From Flaviramulus sp. (GTDB lineage: Bacteria > Bacteroidota > Bacteroidia > Flavobacteriales > Flavobacteriaceae): a stretch of 47,543 nucleotides of DNA. Made by a program: the position numbers and the translations under genes. The stretch lies in the NCBI GenBank assembly GCA_030731745.1, contig JANQTJ010000021.1, positions 1-47,543 of the forward strand, in the 5' to 3' direction. The notes below the pieces were generated by a model that made no database searches, had not been told where the DNA came from, and saw nothing but the letters and a program-made list of their open reading frames with translations. Positions 9,077-16,507 of this stretch are shown here, one piece after another; position 1 is the stretch's first letter, and each line of letters begins with the position of its first letter.

Positions 9077-10333
9077 ATGACTAAAAAAGCAATTATTTTT
9101 ATTTTTTGGTTTGTAAGTTTTTTTTCTTTCACTCAAGAATTAATTGTTAACGATTTAAAAATTCAAGGTAATACGAAGTTGAAAACTTCATTCATTAAGA
9201 GTATTTCTAATATTAAACCGGGTAAAGTGCTTGATTCTGTTATTATTGAACAAGACATCTTGCGCTTGAAACGCCTTCCCTCTGTATCCCACGCTTATTA
9301 TCAAGTATTTCATTCAGCAGATAATCAATATAATGTTTTCTATAATATAGAGGAAAATTTAACACTTATTCCTTCGGCTAATGTTTTTACAACTAATGAT
9401 GATGAATTTGCTTATCGATTGGGTTTATATGAGTTTAATTTATTTGGAAGAAATATTGCATTTGGAGGCTTTTATCAAAAGGATATTTATGACAGTTACG
9501 CCTTAAACCTTAGAGCGCCTTATCTTTTTTCTAATAAGTTTGGTTTAGCTGTAAATTTTCAAAATTTAACAACCTTAGAGCCTGTATTTTTTCCTGATGA
9601 AACTGCCAACTACAGATACAATAACAAATCTTTTGAAGTTTTAGGTTTGTGTGAAATTAATTTTAAAAACCGTTTTGAATTAGGTTTAAATTATTTTACC
9701 GAAGATTATCGTTTTAAAGGAGAAAATATTAATAATCGTCCCGAATTAAATATACATAAATGGTTATTAAAAGGAATATATGAATATAATACATTAGATT
9801 ATTTCTATCAATATGTATCAGGTTTTAGAAGTCTGTTTAATTTTCAATACGTGACTTCAACCAATGATATATTACCCGATTTTTTTATTGGATGGAATGA
9901 TTTTTTTCTGTTCAAAAGAGTTGGGAAAAAGGGAAATTTGGCTAACAGATTGCGTTTAGGTTTGTCAAATAATGACGATACACCTTTTGCACCATTTTCA
10001 GTAGATAATAATTTAAATATAAGAGGCGTTGGTAATATAATTGACAGAGGTACAGGTGTAATTGTTTTAAATACTGAGTACAGATACACGCTTTATGAAA
10101 AAAACTGGTTTGTATTACAAGGAAATGCCTTCGTAGATTCAGGTTCGTGGCGAAATCCAGGAGGCGATTTTGGAGATTTTGGAAATGCGCAAAACATAAG
10201 AATTTACCCTGGAGTTGGGCTTCGTTTTATACATAAAAAAATATATAATGCTATTTTTAGAATAGATTACGGACACGGTATTACTGAGGATGCTACGCAA
10301 GGTTTTGTTTTTGGTATTGGGCAGTATTTTTAA
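9077..10333 (+). CDS. Mini-Omp85 (BamA/TamA-like) outer-membrane protein, copy 2
   Basis: A 418-residue tandem paralog of the preceding gene, with the same order: signal peptide, one POTRA-like domain (IQGNTKLKTSFIKSISNIKPGKVLDS through RLPSVSHAYY), then a barrel with NLNIRGVGN and a terminal FGIGQYF. Long stretches of the barrel are near identical to copy 1 (for example RNPGGD and the DDTPFAPF segment), while the POTRA domain and outer loops differ more. The pattern fits duplication followed by divergence in the parts that bind clients or face outward. It may work as a pair with copy 1 or handle a different substrate. Confidence 0.75.
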   Translation: MTKKAIIFIFWFVSFFSFTQELIVNDLKIQGNTKLKTSFIKSISNIKPGKVLDSVIIEQDILRLKRLPSVSHAYYQVFHSADNQYNVFYNIEENLTLIPSANVFTTNDDEFAYRLGLYEFNLFGRNIAFGGFYQKDIYDSYALNLRAPYLFSNKFGLAVNFQNLTTLEPVFFPDETANYRYNNKSFEVLGLCEINFKNRFELGLNYFTEDYRFKGENINNRPELNIHKWLLKGIYEYNTLDYFYQYVSGFRSLFNFQYVTSTNDILPDFFIGWNDFFLFKRVGKKGNLANRLRLGLSNNDDTPFAPFSVDNNLNIRGVGNIIDRGTGVIVLNTEYRYTLYEKNWFVLQGNAFVDSGSWRNPGGDFGDFGNAQNIRIYPGVGLRFIHKKIYNAIFRIDYGHGITEDATQGFVFGIGQYF

Positions 10334-10364
10334 TTGAAACTTTTTTTCCGCTCAATTAGTTCAT

Positions 10365-10372
10365 TAGATTTG
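10365..10372 (+). promoter_or_regulatory. Candidate -7 element for the PPP phosphatase gene
   Basis: TAGATTTG is a full match to the Bacteroidota -7 consensus TAnnTTTG and ends 14 bp before the ATG at 10387. The -33 region holds only a run of T followed by CC, so the match rests on one element. Confidence 0.4.
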
Positions 10373-10386
10373 TTAAAAAATAAATC

Positions 10387-11118
10387 ATGCAAATTTTTGC
10401 TATAGGAGATATTCATGGAGGTTTAAAAGCCTTAATTCAGTTACTTAATAAATTAGAAGTTAAAGATGAAGATACCCTTATTTTTATGGGTGATTATGTA
10501 GATGGCTGGAGTGAATCTGCACAAGTTGTTCAGTTTTTAATAGAGCTCTCTGAGAAAATAAGTTGTGTTTTTATTAAAGGAAACCATGATGTTTGGTGTG
10601 AAGATTGGTTATTTAGAGGAGAAGTAAATCCAACTTGGTACATGCATGGCGGAAAAGAAACTATAGAGAGTTATATTGGTTTTACTACTGAAGAAAAGAA
10701 ACGCCATTTAGGTTTTTTTAATGGGATGCTCCCATACTATTTAGATCCAGAAAACAGGTTGTTTTTACATGCTGGTTTTACATCGATGCACGGTGTTGAA
10801 AAAGAATTATTACAGACCACTTTTTATTACGATAGAACTTTATGGGAAATGGCTTTAAGTTTAGATAAAAACATTGATAAAAATTCTGTGTTATATCCAA
10901 AACGATTAAAGCATTATGATGAAATTTATATTGGACATACACCAACAACAAATTTCAATTCTTTGAAGCCTATGCATGCTGCAAACGTATGGAATGTAGA
11001 TACAGGCGTTGCATTTTCTGGTAAATTAACAGCGCTTAATATTAACACTAAATCATTTTTTCAAAGTGATAATATAAGAGACCTTTATCCTCATGAAAAG
11101 GGCCGGAATAAAGATTAG
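10387..11118 (+). CDS. PPP-family metallophosphoesterase (serine/threonine phosphatase type)
   Basis: A 243-residue cytoplasmic calcineurin-like phosphatase. All five metal-site motifs are intact: GDIHGG near residue 7, GDYVDG near 36, GNHD near 66, HAG near 131 and GHTPT near 184. This arrangement is that of bacterial PrpA/PrpB-like protein phosphatases and ApaH-like enzymes, so it could act on phosphoproteins or dinucleoside polyphosphates. It has no signal peptide. It makes a useful contrast with the second calcineurin-fold protein at 16508-17335, in which several of these residues are lost. It converges on the gene at 11150-12670. Confidence 0.85.
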   Translation: MQIFAIGDIHGGLKALIQLLNKLEVKDEDTLIFMGDYVDGWSESAQVVQFLIELSEKISCVFIKGNHDVWCEDWLFRGEVNPTWYMHGGKETIESYIGFTTEEKKRHLGFFNGMLPYYLDPENRLFLHAGFTSMHGVEKELLQTTFYYDRTLWEMALSLDKNIDKNSVLYPKRLKHYDEIYIGHTPTTNFNSLKPMHAANVWNVDTGVAFSGKLTALNINTKSFFQSDNIRDLYPHEKGRNKD

Positions 11119-11149
11119 TATAGTTCTCAATAATTTATATGAATCTTAT

Positions 11150-12670
11150 TTACTCAATACTTTTAAAGTCTCTAATGGCTTGATTGGGTTCTATAACATT
11201 ATATCCTTTCCAGAATTCTGGATCATATTTTGGTAAGTAAATAGGTTTTACTTTTGGTTTTTCTTCAAATGCTGCGTAATCGGTTCTGTTTATTGGGTTG
11301 TTTTCAAAAACTACTAATTCTTGTTTTTCAATGTTAGAGACAATAAAATGGATATCTGAAGATAATTCGTTTTGTTTTCTTCTTCCTTTAGAATGTTTAT
11401 TTTTTTCAATTATTTTTAAAGGTCTTTTAATTCCGAATTTATTCCCTTCCTCAACTTCAGCATATTTAAGGGCATATCTATTAAATTTGTTTTTTTCATA
11501 AATAAAAGTACCTCTTTTTAAATACAAGTTATATGAAAGTCCTAATAATCTGAAGTTTTTTAGGGCTTTTACGTTTTCATAATCAACTCTTATAATTGCA
11601 AAATCATCTATATTTACATAAATGGTGCCCTTATAATTAGCACTTCTTTTAGGTTTAAATTTTATAATGCACACAAAATTATTATTTAAAAAACTGTAAT
11701 CTTCAAGCTCAAATTCATATCTGTTTGATTTTTCTAAAAAATTCAAATCACTATCCGGATAAGAGAAGCTCTTTAGTTGTAATCTAGAAATCGAATACTT
11801 AGTGTGTTTTGTAAAACTATTTTTTCGTTCCTGTTCTTTTTTCTTTTGTTCTTCAAGAAAAGCTTCAGTTTCATCTACTTTAGGTTTTTCATTATGAAAA
11901 AAAGAAGAGTCCATGTCTTCTTTAGTTCCAAAAACACCAGATTTGATTTTAAAATAAGAATCGCGTTTTACGTACTTTTTTATAATACTATTGAATTTCT
12001 CTTCATAACTATTAAATGTTATTTCTCTACTTTTATCATATAAATTTGATGCTTTTATAATATCCAATTTTAATGTATCATTAATTCCTGATTTACCATA
12101 CATATCAGCTAAGACCTCAGTGTAATTATCAGCACTATCAGGCATCGCATTTAAAAGACTATCAACAAAACTTTGATTAAATTCTGGTATAGTTGTATTT
12201 TTAATAGTAACTTCCTTTTTTAATAGGTTAGTTAAATTAGAAGCTCTGTAAAAAACTTTACTTTTTATAAAATCGTAATCGTAATTATTTGCTAAGTTTT
12301 CTTTTGCCTTTTCAATAATTTCCTCAGCAGTGTAGTTTTTGTTAGAAATTAAAACTTCATTGAGTTCTATGGATTTAGGGCTCAATAAAACCACACTATC
12401 ATTAAATGTGTTTACTAAAAAACACTTGGTCTGATAGCCTAAGCACCTTATGATTAAAGAGTCTTTCTTTGATTTATTTTGATTTAAATACAATAAAAAT
12501 TCACCATTATTATTACTAATCACACCAGAGTTTTCGTTTATGGAAATTGTAGCGAAAGGGATTGGTTTTTGTGAAGTAGAATCTAGTATTTTTGCATTAA
12601 TAGATTCTTGCGAAAAGCTATTAGAAGTTACCAGAATAAAAAACATGGAAACTTTATGAAGATGGTTCAT
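11150..12670 (-). CDS. Carboxypeptidase-regulatory-like domain protein, exported
   Basis: A 506-residue protein with a signal peptide (to about residue 20), an N-terminal CarboxypepD_reg-like beta-sandwich (about residues 22-105, with AKILDSTSQKPIPFATISI and a NNNGEFLL strand), then a long alpha/beta region of unknown fold. Similar proteins in Flavobacteriaceae are periplasmic or outer-membrane-associated and related to DUF5686 proteins, although this one is shorter and shows no obvious barrel. A Lys/Glu-rich stretch near residues 268-285 may be a short coiled coil. It lies 75 bp after the TIGR04283 glycosyltransferase in the same direction, and may or may not belong to that transcription unit. 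Confidence 0.6.
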   Translation of the reverse strand: MNHLHKVSMFFILVTSNSFSQESINAKILDSTSQKPIPFATISINENSGVISNNNGEFLLYLNQNKSKKDSLIIRCLGYQTKCFLVNTFNDSVVLLSPKSIELNEVLISNKNYTAEEIIEKAKENLANNYDYDFIKSKVFYRASNLTNLLKKEVTIKNTTIPEFNQSFVDSLLNAMPDSADNYTEVLADMYGKSGINDTLKLDIIKASNLYDKSREITFNSYEEKFNSIIKKYVKRDSYFKIKSGVFGTKEDMDSSFFHNEKPKVDETEAFLEEQKKKEQERKNSFTKHTKYSISRLQLKSFSYPDSDLNFLEKSNRYEFELEDYSFLNNNFVCIIKFKPKRSANYKGTIYVNIDDFAIIRVDYENVKALKNFRLLGLSYNLYLKRGTFIYEKNKFNRYALKYAEVEEGNKFGIKRPLKIIEKNKHSKGRRKQNELSSDIHFIVSNIEKQELVVFENNPINRTDYAAFEEKPKVKPIYLPKYDPEFWKGYNVIEPNQAIRDFKSIE

Positions 12671-12713
12671 ATAATCGTTATTTTTTTATAAAAGTAGACG
12701 ATTAAATAAACCG

Positions 12714-12730
12714 ATTGTAACATTTACAAT
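12714..12730. repeat. Inverted repeat TGTAA-cat-TTACA
   Basis: Perfect 7-bp arms, ATTGTAA and TTACAAT, around a 3-bp centre, in the 75-bp gap between the TIGR04283 stop and the start of the 11150-12670 gene. It could be an operator for the downstream gene or a small hairpin at the transcript end. No T-run follows on the minus strand, which argues against a simple terminator. Confidence 0.45.
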
Positions 12731-12745
12731 TTCATTAAGTCATTT

Positions 12746-13468
12746 TTATCGGTTTTTAACATTTACATGTTTTTGATAATAATTATTTAACATTTGTGGT
12801 GAAGCTCCTAGCCACTTTTTTATATGAATAACTAAATAATGGTATTGAAGTTTGTAAATACCGTACGATGTGAAACGTCTAGCTGAGGTGGTTAACCATT
12901 CTTGAATGACTACAAATTGTTTATTTTCATAAAGTTTACTTATAAATTCGTTGTCTTCATAAATAATAAAAGCTTCATTGAATCTTCCTATTTTGTCAAA
13001 TAGAATTGTTGAAATAAATAAACTTTGATCGCCGCCTCTGCAGGATTTCCAATTAAATTGTGTAAACCAACCGGCTATTTTTAGCCATAAATGATTACTG
13101 TTAAATTTCATTTTAAAACACCCTGCAAGATTGTTTTTTTTAACTTGATTAATGATAAGTGAATCGAAATTTTTAGGAGGAAAAGAATCGGCATGCAGAA
13201 AATATAAAAGATTCCCTCTGGCGTGTTTAGCGCCAAAATTCATTTGTTTCGCTCTTCCTTTTTCTGACTTTATTAAAATAATTTCAAAATTATTCAGAGA
13301 GTTAAATGATTGAATTATATCTTGAGAACCATCCGTACTACCGCCATCAACAAAAATAATTTCTGAGATATTTTGTTTTGAAGCATTTTTTAAAACGTGA
13401 TTTAGTAGCTTAGAAATATTATCAGCTTCATTTAAAATTGGTATTATTATTGAAATTAGATAATTCAT
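12746..13468 (-). CDS. TIGR04283-type arsenosugar biosynthesis glycosyltransferase
   Basis: A 240-residue family 2 glycosyltransferase of the 'rSAM/selenodomain-associated transferase 2' group, which co-occurs with the radical SAM ArsS and is annotated as an arsenosugar biosynthesis glycosyltransferase. Visible features: SIIIPILNEADNI at the start, FVDGGSTDGS, the group-typical GRAKQMNFGA, LHADS as the metal-binding DxD equivalent, and CRGGDQSLF. The C-terminal part is basic and aromatic, suggesting membrane association. It is 24 bp after the DUF547 lipoprotein and is the last clearly arsenosugar-linked gene of the block. The exact sugar transfer has not been worked out for this family. Confidence 0.8.
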   Translation of the reverse strand: MNYLISIIIPILNEADNISKLLNHVLKNASKQNISEIIFVDGGSTDGSQDIIQSFNSLNNFEIILIKSEKGRAKQMNFGAKHARGNLLYFLHADSFPPKNFDSLIINQVKKNNLAGCFKMKFNSNHLWLKIAGWFTQFNWKSCRGGDQSLFISTILFDKIGRFNEAFIIYEDNEFISKLYENKQFVVIQEWLTTSARRFTSYGIYKLQYHYLVIHIKKWLGASPQMLNNYYQKHVNVKNR

Positions 13469-13492
13469 CTATTTAGTTACAATAGTTTTAGT

Positions 13493-14371
13493 TTACTCAT
13501 TCAAAGCCCAATTATAATCTTTGTATTTAATTTTAGCATTCTCTGAAATTTTAATGTCTAAAAATTGATTTAAAAAATCTATTAAACTACTATTTTGTTT
13601 AAAATCTTTAGCAAACCACTGAAAAATTTTAGAAAGCTCTAAGTTGTTTTCTGATATATTATTTTTCTCAGAATCGTTTAAAAATTCTTTTGTGACTTTT
13701 GTGAGTTGTGCATCTAAATTTGAAGCAGTAAAAGCTTTATTTTGTAATTTAGGACAAGAATATGACGCGCAAACAATAGCAAAATGAATGCGAGGCTCAT
13801 CCATTTTTCGTAAAATTTGATGTTCTATATCACTTAAATTATACCATTTCTTTCCAAATTTCCATAATCGTTGATCCCATGGATTTTTAATATCTTTAAT
13901 ACTCTTTATAGGGTAATTTTGAATAATTAAATCAATTGTCAGGGCATTATAAGCATTTATCCAGTAAGCAAGTTTATCTTCTTTATACCATGAGATATCA
14001 GGAATATTTTGTCCTAAATTTGATATATAGTTTTTTAAATTCTTGTAATCTTTTTTTATGCCTTTATAATTAATATCACCATTTTCAGAAATGTATTCTT
14101 TAAGTAATGTGCTAAATTCTTTATGGTTAAATACTTCTAAATTGTTCTCGCTTCCAATCATTGGCTCTTCTATAATTTTCCCTTTTATATTTTCTGTTTC
14201 GGTAATAATTGTTGGAATCACTTTATCAATAATTTTAGTGCGTTTTTTAACGCTATCATCTATAATATCTTTTGTTTCAGAAGTTTTGTTAGGAGTGCTT
14301 TTAACAACACGTTTTGTTCCTGAACAGGCAGATACTAAAATTAAAATAAAAAGTAGATGTTGGTATTTCAT
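13493..14371 (-). CDS. DUF547 domain lipoprotein
   Basis: A 292-residue DUF547 protein with a lipobox at Cys16 (ILVSAC), a charged Lys/Glu/Thr-rich linker of about 75 residues, and the DUF547 domain from about residue 85. Family blocks are present: AYWINAYNALTIDLIIQNYP, HQILRK and HFAIVCASYSCPKL with two cysteines. It differs from the paralog at 4307-5020 by its lipid anchor and linker. It lies between purine nucleoside phosphorylase (182 bp upstream) and the TIGR04283 transferase (24 bp downstream), so it is a plausible envelope component of the arsenosugar system. The catalytic activity of DUF547 is not known. Confidence 0.8.
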   Translation of the reverse strand: MKYQHLLFILILVSACSGTKRVVKSTPNKTSETKDIIDDSVKKRTKIIDKVIPTIITETENIKGKIIEEPMIGSENNLEVFNHKEFSTLLKEYISENGDINYKGIKKDYKNLKNYISNLGQNIPDISWYKEDKLAYWINAYNALTIDLIIQNYPIKSIKDIKNPWDQRLWKFGKKWYNLSDIEHQILRKMDEPRIHFAIVCASYSCPKLQNKAFTASNLDAQLTKVTKEFLNDSEKNNISENNLELSKIFQWFAKDFKQNSSLIDFLNQFLDIKISENAKIKYKDYNWALNE

Positions 14372-14552
14372 TTTTTACTTAATGCTTAAAATTGCTGATT
14401 AATAAAAATTTTTTGTGAATCGTTCATTGTTTTCAAAATCTATTTCAATTTATCTTAGATTATGAAGTGTAAAATTTAAGTTAAAAATAATCCCATATGT
14501 TTTACGTTAGTCTGTACTTAATACCGCCTTTTTTATACGTTATGTGTGGTTT

Positions 14553-15365
14553 CTAAATAGTTTTTATTACCTCTTTAAATAATATTATCATATTAGGTTC
14601 TGCTTTTTCGGCATTCGCAATAATATCTGCAATGTTTACTGGTTCAAGATTATCTGGGTCGCATTCATCTGTTAAAACCGAAATAGCTGCCACTTTTAAG
14701 TATAAATGATTTGCAACTATAATTTCTGGTACAGTGCTCATACCAACAGCATCGGCTCCAATAATTTTTAGCATACGATATTCGGCACGGGTTTCTAATT
14801 GTGGACCAATAACACTTGCGTAAACACCTTGATGTAATTTTATATTATTGGCTTTTGCAATACTTTTAAATTTAGAATTTAATGCTTCATCATAAGGAGC
14901 ACTCATGTCGGTAAAACGCTCTCCTAAAAGCTCGACGCCTTTAAATGCTAATGGCGAGCTCCCTTGAAGATTTATATGATCTTCAATAAGCATGAGTTCA
15001 CCTTTTTTAAAGTTTAAATTTATGGCGCCAGCTGCATTTGAAACTAATAAGGTTTTAATGCCTAATTTTTCCATAATCCGAACAGGGTAGGAAACATCCT
15101 GTAGTGAGTAGCCTTCATATAAATGAAAACGACCTTGCATCACAATTATTTTTTTACCTTCTAAATTTCCATAAATTAGTTTCCCTTTATGAAACTCTAC
15201 AGTAGCGGTTGGAAAATTAGGAATATGGTTGTAGCTTACCTCTTTTATAATTTCAACTTCATTAATAAGTTGTCCTAATCCAGTACCTAAAATGATGCCA
15301 ATTTCAGGTTTTTCAAAACCTTTTTGTTTTAAAAAATTTACAGTTTCTTCTATGATTTCAATCAT
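14553..15365 (-). CDS. Purine nucleoside phosphorylase (PNP/MTAP superfamily)
   Basis: A 270-residue trimeric-type phosphorylase that splits purine nucleosides with phosphate into base and ribose-1-phosphate. Family motifs: GIILGTGLGQL phosphate loop, the GRFHLYEG segment, SNAAGAIN, E191 in GPQLETRAEY and M209 in VGMSTVPE. The base-recognising residue that is Asn243 in human PNP is D233 (SVLTDE), and the 5'-OH-binding His257 aligns with I245 (EPVNIADI). Both changes match those in methylthioadenosine phosphorylase, so 5'-substituted adenosines are likely substrates. It overlaps the TIGR04282 gene by 8 bp, which ties it to arsenosugar synthesis. Confidence 0.85.
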   Translation of the reverse strand: MIEIIEETVNFLKQKGFEKPEIGIILGTGLGQLINEVEIIKEVSYNHIPNFPTATVEFHKGKLIYGNLEGKKIIVMQGRFHLYEGYSLQDVSYPVRIMEKLGIKTLLVSNAAGAINLNFKKGELMLIEDHINLQGSSPLAFKGVELLGERFTDMSAPYDEALNSKFKSIAKANNIKLHQGVYASVIGPQLETRAEYRMLKIIGADAVGMSTVPEIIVANHLYLKVAAISVLTDECDPDNLEPVNIADIIANAEKAEPNMIILFKEVIKTI

Positions 15366-15990
15366 TTAGTTGTTTGATTTTTTCTTGTAATTTTAAATTT
15401 GATTTGTAGAATTTAGATGCAATTAAATCTTCATAAGTATCAATATCATTTAGTTTAACTGAATTAGTGAATTTTATGTTTTTTGAATTCAATTCTTTTA
15501 AAGTTACTTCTAATAAATTTGACTCACTCCAAGGTTTATTTTCAAAAATAAAATCATGTTTTTTTGTGAGTCCTATTAAATAGTATCCACCATCTTCTGC
15601 AGGACCAAAAACAACATCTGTTTTATTTAGAGTTTCTAAGCTGATTTCAATATGTTTTGAGCTTATATCGGGCAAATCAGATCCAATTAAAACTATTCGC
15701 TCGTAGCCATTTTCAAATCCTTTTGCAAAAGCATTCTTCATGCGCTCACCTAAATCTTTTCCTTTTTGAACGGTTTTGAAATAACCTTCCCATTGGCTTT
15801 CAACAATAGTATCTGAAAAATAGATATGTACATTTGTATTTAAGCCTTTTGTGGCTTCCTCAGTAACTTTCACCAATTCACTATAAACCTCAAAAGCACC
15901 TTGGTTACCAATGGTTTTTGCTAATCGGGTTTTTACCTTTCCAAGTTTTATGTTTTTTACAAAAACAATAACTAGCTCTTTATTAATCAT
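15358..15990 (-). CDS. TIGR04282-type arsenosugar biosynthesis transferase (DUF2064), canonical copy
   Basis: A 210-residue GT-A/nucleotidyltransferase-like protein of the 'rSAM/selenodomain-associated transferase 1' group. It keeps the N-terminal FVKNIKLGKVKTRLAKTIG segment (the KxxxLGxxKTRLAK nucleotide-binding signature), the LIGSDLPDIS metal/substrate loop and the AEDGGYYLIGL block. It overlaps the rhodanese gene by 8 bp upstream and the phosphorylase by 8 bp downstream, so these three are translationally coupled. The proposed role is activation or transfer of a sugar or glycerol unit in the arsenosugar aglycone. A second, diverged copy is at 23385-24068. Confidence 0.82.
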   Translation of the reverse strand: MINKELVIVFVKNIKLGKVKTRLAKTIGNQGAFEVYSELVKVTEEATKGLNTNVHIYFSDTIVESQWEGYFKTVQKGKDLGERMKNAFAKGFENGYERIVLIGSDLPDISSKHIEISLETLNKTDVVFGPAEDGGYYLIGLTKKHDFIFENKPWSESNLLEVTLKELNSKNIKFTNSVKLNDIDTYEDLIASKFYKSNLKLQEKIKQLND

Positions 15991-16477
15991 AAACTTTTAT
16001 ACCCTTTGTTAACCATTTACCCCATTCTTTAGAATACCCATGAATACTATCGGTCTCTTCTCCTTTGGGGTTATAAATAGGTAAATTTTTATTTTTAAAT
16101 TCAAAAATACCACCATATAAATTTAGAACATTTTTATAGCCAGCTTTTTTAAGTTTTTTACCAATGTTCTCAGATCGAATTCCTAAAGAACAATAAACTG
16201 CAATTTTTGAGTCTTTATTTTTGACCTGTTTTTTCACAGAGTCTATTTTAAAAGAATCATACCCAACATAAATGGCATCTTTAATATGGCTAGTTTGATA
16301 TTCTTTTAATTCTCTTGAATCTAGGATTACTACATCTGTTTTTAGCATTGCCAATTCTTGCACAGTTATGTACGGTATGCTATTATCGTTGTATTGTTTT
16401 AATAGTTTTTCTATCGATTTTTGAGCAAATAAAGAAAAACTTTGAAACACTATTAAAAGAATAATAATTTTTTTCAT
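15983..16477 (-). CDS. Periplasmic rhodanese-like sulfurtransferase
   Basis: A 164-residue single-domain rhodanese with a signal peptide (to about residue 19, SLFAQ). The active-site loop is YCSLGIRS with Cys96 as the persulfide-carrying residue. The loop is six residues long as in true sulfurtransferases, and VILDSRELKEY gives the conserved Asp-Ser-Arg structural motif. The domain ends with the NLYGGIFEFKNKNLP element. Export to the periplasm suggests a role in thiol or persulfide chemistry there. A periplasmic sulfurtransferase inside an arsenosugar operon might support thio-arsenicals or arsenic thiol exchange, but that is inference. It overlaps the next gene by 8 bp. Confidence 0.82.
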   Translation of the reverse strand: MKKIIILLIVFQSFSLFAQKSIEKLLKQYNDNSIPYITVQELAMLKTDVVILDSRELKEYQTSHIKDAIYVGYDSFKIDSVKKQVKNKDSKIAVYCSLGIRSENIGKKLKKAGYKNVLNLYGGIFEFKNKNLPIYNPKGEETDSIHGYSKEWGKWLTKGIKVYD

Positions 16478-16507
16478 AATACTTTTAGTCTCTCAAATTT
16501 AATAAAA

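Noticed and set aside
11804-12043. Phe-rich plus-strand frame opposite the 11150-12670 gene
   Set aside because: Composition (long runs of Phe) is that of a shadow frame opposite Lys/Glu codons; no start context or family resemblance.
12705-12756. AAACCGAT ... ATCGGTTT inverted repeat as a terminator
   Set aside because: The loop is about 35 bp and includes the smaller palindrome and the TIGR04283 stop codon; no T-run follows on the minus strand.
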